DNA of 64,000 bases, from the NCBI GenBank assembly GCA_022385805.1, contig MU277688.1, positions 1 through 64,000 on the forward strand. The letters run 5' to 3'. The notes below the pieces were generated by a model that was not told where the DNA came from, did no database searches, and was given only the letters and a program-made list of their open reading frames with translations. Positions 60,368 through 64,000 of the stretch are shown here, piece by piece; position 1 is the first letter of the stretch; each line of letters starts with the position of its first letter. The stretch is from Pilatotrama ljubarskyi (taxonomy: Eukaryota > Basidiomycota > Agaricomycetes > Polyporales > Polyporaceae). The translations under genes and the position numbers were made by a program.

Positions 60368-61985
60368 TCAATAGCGGATCTCCTGCCACAGGAGAGGCAT
60401 GAACACAATAACGGCCGTCCAAAACTGTGTCCGCATCGTCAGCAACGGTTCGGGCTGATAACGAGAAGCATATACGAACCACCTGGAGGCTCTTGATCGC
60501 CAGGAACGGGTACTCATCCGGTCGAGGGCGCGCATGCACCGGCTTGCCGTCCACCACGCGGACTTGGCGCGGGTGCGTGAAGAGGATCCAAATGGAGTAC
60601 AGTGCGACGGTGAAGAAGTGCCGGAAGAGCATGAAGGGAGCCTGTTCAATACTGCATGCGGTGTTAGCGGACGAGCGGATGTCGGACTCAGATGACGAAC
60701 GTACCCAGCAAGCAAGCTCACAGGCTCGCGCACGCAGTTTCCGCCGAGCTCGAAGTACTTGAAACATCCTGTTCGGAGGACCTCAAGAATGGGATCTTCG
60801 CAGGATCTGTTAGTGCTAGACGTCTCGCAAAGCGAAAGAGAGAGACGTACCATGAGCGCCGAAGAGATCGTACAGCGCAACACTGAGGATGTTGACAGTA
60901 GAGGCGAGAGGTTTCCGTGCCCGATGCCATTTCTGCAAGACCCGCGAGATCTCTTTCCAGTCCGCGAGATCGGGCACGTCGAGCAGCATGTCCCGGAGAA
61001 GCACGACGTCGTTGAACGCAACCGTCATCCCTCCGCCGGTGAGAGGGTGCCGCATGTTCCAAGAGTCGCCGAGGAGCATGACGCCCTCCTTTGTGCGTTT
61101 GCCTTGCTCGGAAGGAGGGAGGAACGAGTTCGGCATGCGCCGTAGGCGGTCTTTCTCGATCGCTTTCTGTGCGGGTAGGTGGAGGGACGAGGGGAGCTGG
61201 GGGATGATGTTCTGCAGGATGTGGTTCTTTAGGTCGGAGGGGACGGGGTTCTTGACGTCGACGAGTATCCGGGTATCGTGCGTGCCAATCTGGTATAGCA
61301 GCACCGGACCATGACCCTCCACCAGCGCAACCGTACCGTGCTTGGGTATGGGGAGTGTCGCATCTTCGAGGATGAGTCCGACAAAGTGGCCCTTCACCTC
61401 CGTCGGTAGCGCCGCTTTGCCCATGACCTGGTTGCGGAAGTTGGAGAAACAGCCGTCCGCAATGACGGTCAAGTCCGCATAAAATGGCTCCTTCTCGATC
61501 GCACCCTCCTCTTTCCGTGTCGCACGCACGCCCAAAACGCGCCCCGTCATCGGACACTCGATGAGCTCCGACACCGTCGCCTCCACGACCTCCACGCACG
61601 CTGCCTCTCTCGCCTTCGCGCGCAATGCCTGAATGAAGCGTCCGTGGTGGAACGCACGGCCCTCGTAGCCTTCCGGGTAGGGTATGTGCACGGGCTTACC
61701 GCCGAGCATGACGCAGTAGCCGTACGTCGGTATGGCGTCGATGCCCTCCACGCACGACTCGAGCCCAAGCTTCTTCAGCGCCATGATCCCTCCGGGCTGG
61801 AGCAGCTCCCCGACTATCCTGTCCGGTTCCGCAAGGGAGCGTTCGAGCAGGCATATCCGGAGAGGTCGCGAGCGTTCGACGGAGGCAGCAGAAAGCGCGT
61901 GAGCGAGAGCAGAGCCGGCAATGCCAGCGCCGACGATGAGGATGTCGTAGGAGGCGGACCACATGTTGTCTCGTGAAGCCGTCAT
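60368..61985 (-). CDS. ERG1: Squalene epoxidase (squalene monooxygenase)
   Basis: The start is ATG at 61985 (MTASRDNMWSASYD), just before the FAD-binding loop ILIVGAGIAGSALAHAL. Further family signs are ERSLAEPDRIVGELLQPGG, GYCVMLGGKPVHIPYPEGYE, VIADGCFSNFR and the second FAD motif LLGDSWNMRHPLTGGGMTV. Later exons carry GCFKYFELGGNCVREPVSLL, APFMLFRHFFTVALYSIWIL and DEYPFLAIKSLQV, then after a short intron the last exon encodes FWTAVIVFMPLLWQEIRY and stops at 60368. The enzyme makes 2,3-oxidosqualene from squalene with O2 and NADPH at the ER, an early committed step of ergosterol synthesis and the target of terbinafine. The C-terminal hydrophobic segments are membrane anchors. Frame and motifs are intact. 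Confidence 0.95.
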
Positions 61986-62485
61986 CTTGCTTGGCAGTTT
62001 ATGAACGTCGTCGTCGATGCTCCAGCCCCTCCGCCGCTGGTCTGGTCGCTGGCCTGGTCGTCGTGGTCGTCGGTCTCGACTTGCGCGTACATTTTGAAGT
62101 GGTCCCACCTGCAGCTTCTTAATTCTTGCGCGCTTGTCCGTATGCCAATACGCCTTCCATTTTGGGAGGTTATCCCAAATACGGACAGGAATTGATGAGA
62201 GCCTTGCGAGGCCCCCGAACACTCCGTGTAGTATACTACCACCACCGTCCACCTTTGCTTGGAGACCTCAGGCAACGTGAAAGATCTCCAAGGCCCAGTG
62301 CGTCTCATGACCGTTAACCAAGGTAGGAGCAGTGGGACACCATAGAGTACTTCGAGTGCTGAAGCCGATCGGCAGTTGGCACATGTACAGTGCAATGAAT
62401 AGCGCCTATGTTGCACCCTTCCGATATCTTCATGTAGTCTGCAAGCCTAGGACAGCGCATGAGGTAGGCCCAGCGTTAGTGTTCT
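61986..62485. other. ERG1 upstream region
   Basis: About 500 bp before the inverted-repeat elements; expected to hold the ERG1 promoter. No clear sterol-response motif or TATA box was picked out by eye. Confidence 0.5.
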
Positions 62486-62878
62486 TGGCAGAATGCTGCC
62501 ATTTCGCCGCGGGCATCTGCCAGGCGGCATTTGCCATTCTGCCGGCCAGGGTCGGTGGCAGAACATGGCAGAAGACGGTAGCGCCGGGTAAGCGCCGGCC
62601 CGAATGACCGACGGCCAGACATACAAACCGGTTTGGAAGGACCAAAGGAGCATCCCAGACTGTCTGTCAGCAACATAAGGCTTTCAGAGGCTCCTATGAT
62701 GTTGAAACTCAAGCCAGTTTCGACTTTTGAGGCATCTTGAGGCGTTACGGAGCGAGCCAGCCTCGGAGGATGGCCGACCGTGGCTGGTAAGCGCCGGCGA
62801 TTCTGCCACCATTCGCCGGCCGTGGCAATAGCCATTCTGCCATTCTGCCGGCGAAAATGCCCCAAAATAATTCTGCCA
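62486..62878. mobile_element. MITE-like element with TGGCAGAAT ends
   Basis: A ~393-bp stretch begins TGGCAGAATG and ends with the reverse complement ATTCTGCCA. Inside, the words GGCAGAAT, GCCATTCTGCC and CGCCGGC recur many times in both orientations, mostly near the ends. It has no coding capacity. This resembles a small non-autonomous DNA transposon with subterminal repeats. A clear target-site duplication was not found. Confidence 0.45.
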
Positions 62879-62887
62879 TATACACTA

Positions 62888-63043
62888 CCCAGCGTAGATT
62901 CGACCACTATCGTCACGCGTGACCTCACGGCGGTAGCTGGGCGCTTAGCTACGATACGCCCGCAATATGTGCATGAATTGCTTGCATGCGTGACAGAGAA
63001 AGGTCACGTGAAAATCACGTGTAGTGGTCGAATCTACGCTGGG
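62888..63043. mobile_element. Short inverted-repeat (hairpin) element
   Basis: A 22-bp arm at 62888-62909 (begins CCCAGCGTAGATTCG) is matched exactly as reverse complement at 63022-63043, enclosing a 156-bp unit. Inside the arms are a palindrome GTCACGCGTGAC (62912-62923) and two CACGTG hexamers near 63005 and 63016. It is noncoding and could be a small MITE or a foldback. It lies 9 bp from the previous element. Confidence 0.6.
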
Positions 63044-63739
63044 CCTACTAGTACCTTATGCAAAAAGGCCTCCTGCATCAAGCACATGAGTAGGACCTAT
63101 GATATGCTTGCCGAGACGCATAATCTCACGGTTTGTCCGCCTGTCGGACGTCTCTACACGAGGGATGTTCTTCAGCGTTGCTGGTACTTATCTGTGCAGT
63201 CGGCCCCGTCCTCGTGGTGTACTTATCCGACCGTTGTTTACACCAGGGCGGTCTTCTCTTGATTCGCGGGCGTTGGGGCGTCTCTGACTGTTCAGGGACC
63301 TCAATCGAACCTGGCGCTTCCTTCTCTTTACCCCTACAGACTCCTTCGTCTCTCGGCCTCCGATGGCGTCCACGATATGACCTCTGCAGACGTCAATCTC
63401 CTATGGAACCAAGCTCAAACGGTCTTTCATGTAAAGACCGCGGTCGCATCGCGGAGCGGCTACCTTGAAAGAGCGGCGTCTGCTGGTGGGAGAAAAACCG
63501 ACCACGTTTGTTCCCGCTCCCAGACATACTTAACCATACTTAGGCACAGGACGCCTCCGCCACCTCTTCCGTAGACGCGCCCAAGACTCAGATGATTATC
63601 GCATGGGATACGTCTGCCCTATACTCGCTTGAGAACTGCGGCTCAGAGATATAACTAGTCTGATGCCTCGTCCCTGGAGTGGCCAGGATCTCCCGGCCCA
63701 CCACCCTTCGGATCGTCCGCTGGAGTGCACCTGCTTACC
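63044..63739. other. Upstream region of the second MFS gene
   Basis: About 700 bp without recognised coding content, between the inverted-repeat elements and the MFS start. Expected to contain its promoter. Confidence 0.5.
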
Positions 63740-64000
63740 ATGGAGAAGCCTTCACATGAACTTGCGGACACCGAAAAACTCTCGAGCTTGGAGCTGGACA
63801 TATCCAGCACGAATTCAGGCTATGTCGTAGATCCATTGGCTGAGCGAAGGCGCGTAGGAGTTATGAACACACTGACGTGAATGTATTGTATACTCACCGA
63901 CCTATACATAGGCTGATCCGACGGATCGACCTGCGCATCATACCAGCCGCGATGATGATCCACCTGTTATGTTTCATTGATCGGTCCAACATAGTAAGTA
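63740..64000 (+). CDS. MFS transporter, Dal5-like, 5' part only
   Basis: Begins at ATG 63740 (MEKPSHELADTEKL) and runs off the window. Exon 1 ends 63849 after AER; exon 2 (63912-63993) encodes LIRRIDLRIIPAAMMIHLLC..IDRSNI and is followed by GTAAGTA. The matching parts of the gene at 46257-47968 read LVRRIDLRIVPASMVIYLLC and LDRSNI, so both are members of the same permease family with the same intron positions. The first intron must start GCGCGT (a GC-AG intron) to keep frame; GT four bases along does not. The substrate is unknown. Confidence 0.8.

Overview
The window looks like nuclear DNA of a wood-decay type basidiomycete (Agaricomycetes). It is moderately GC-rich. Genes are broken by many short introns (about 45-80 nt, GT..AG, CTAAC/CTGAT-like branch sites). 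It carries a lytic polysaccharide monooxygenase and NRPS-like reductases of the kind common in these fungi. The exact order is not determined; Polyporales is a guess. No tRNA, rRNA or CRISPR was seen. All gene models were spliced by eye from reading frame, splice motif and family resemblance, so small exons may be off by a few codons.

Layout. 253-4578 (-): SulP/STAS/cNMP vacuolar transporter of the Vsb1 type. 5174-10050 (+): DH-PH RhoGEF. 10285-11447 (-): alpha/beta hydrolase. 12040-13094 (+): CFIm25 pre-mRNA cleavage factor. 15002-16678 (+): single-pass membrane protein. 18289-22485 and 23369-27589 (+): tandem A-T-R carboxylate reductases. 27854-29102 (-): AA9 LPMO. 31390-32757 (-): ornithine cyclodeaminase/mu-crystallin. 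33105-34379 (-): disordered nuclear-like protein. 35827-37999 (+): Pro/Ala-rich protein with internal repeats. 38367-42304 (-): Ypp1/TTC7. 43785-45575 (+): unknown protein with basic tail. 46257-47968 (-): Dal5-like MFS permease. 48977-51634 (-): multi-exon unknown. 54742-57070 (+): DUF1771-Smr gene with repeated pieces. 57960-59155 (-): Eos1. 60368-61985 (-): squalene epoxidase Erg1. 62486-63043: two inverted-repeat elements. 63740-end (+): start of a second Dal5-like MFS permease.

Most genes are housekeeping (mRNA 3' processing, PI4-kinase recruitment, ergosterol, N-glycosylation, vacuolar transport, Rho signalling) and do not form one pathway. The accessory part is 18-29 kb: two tandem reductases, whose last ~1.26 kb is almost identical including introns while the 5' two thirds have diverged, followed by an LPMO. 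The downstream copy carries one extra base that breaks its frame. I did not find a clearly new multi-gene system. The points most worth following are the conversion-like tract with its frameshifted paralogue, the internally duplicated Smr locus, the paired inverted-repeat elements beside ERG1, and a probable GC-AG intron in the last gene.
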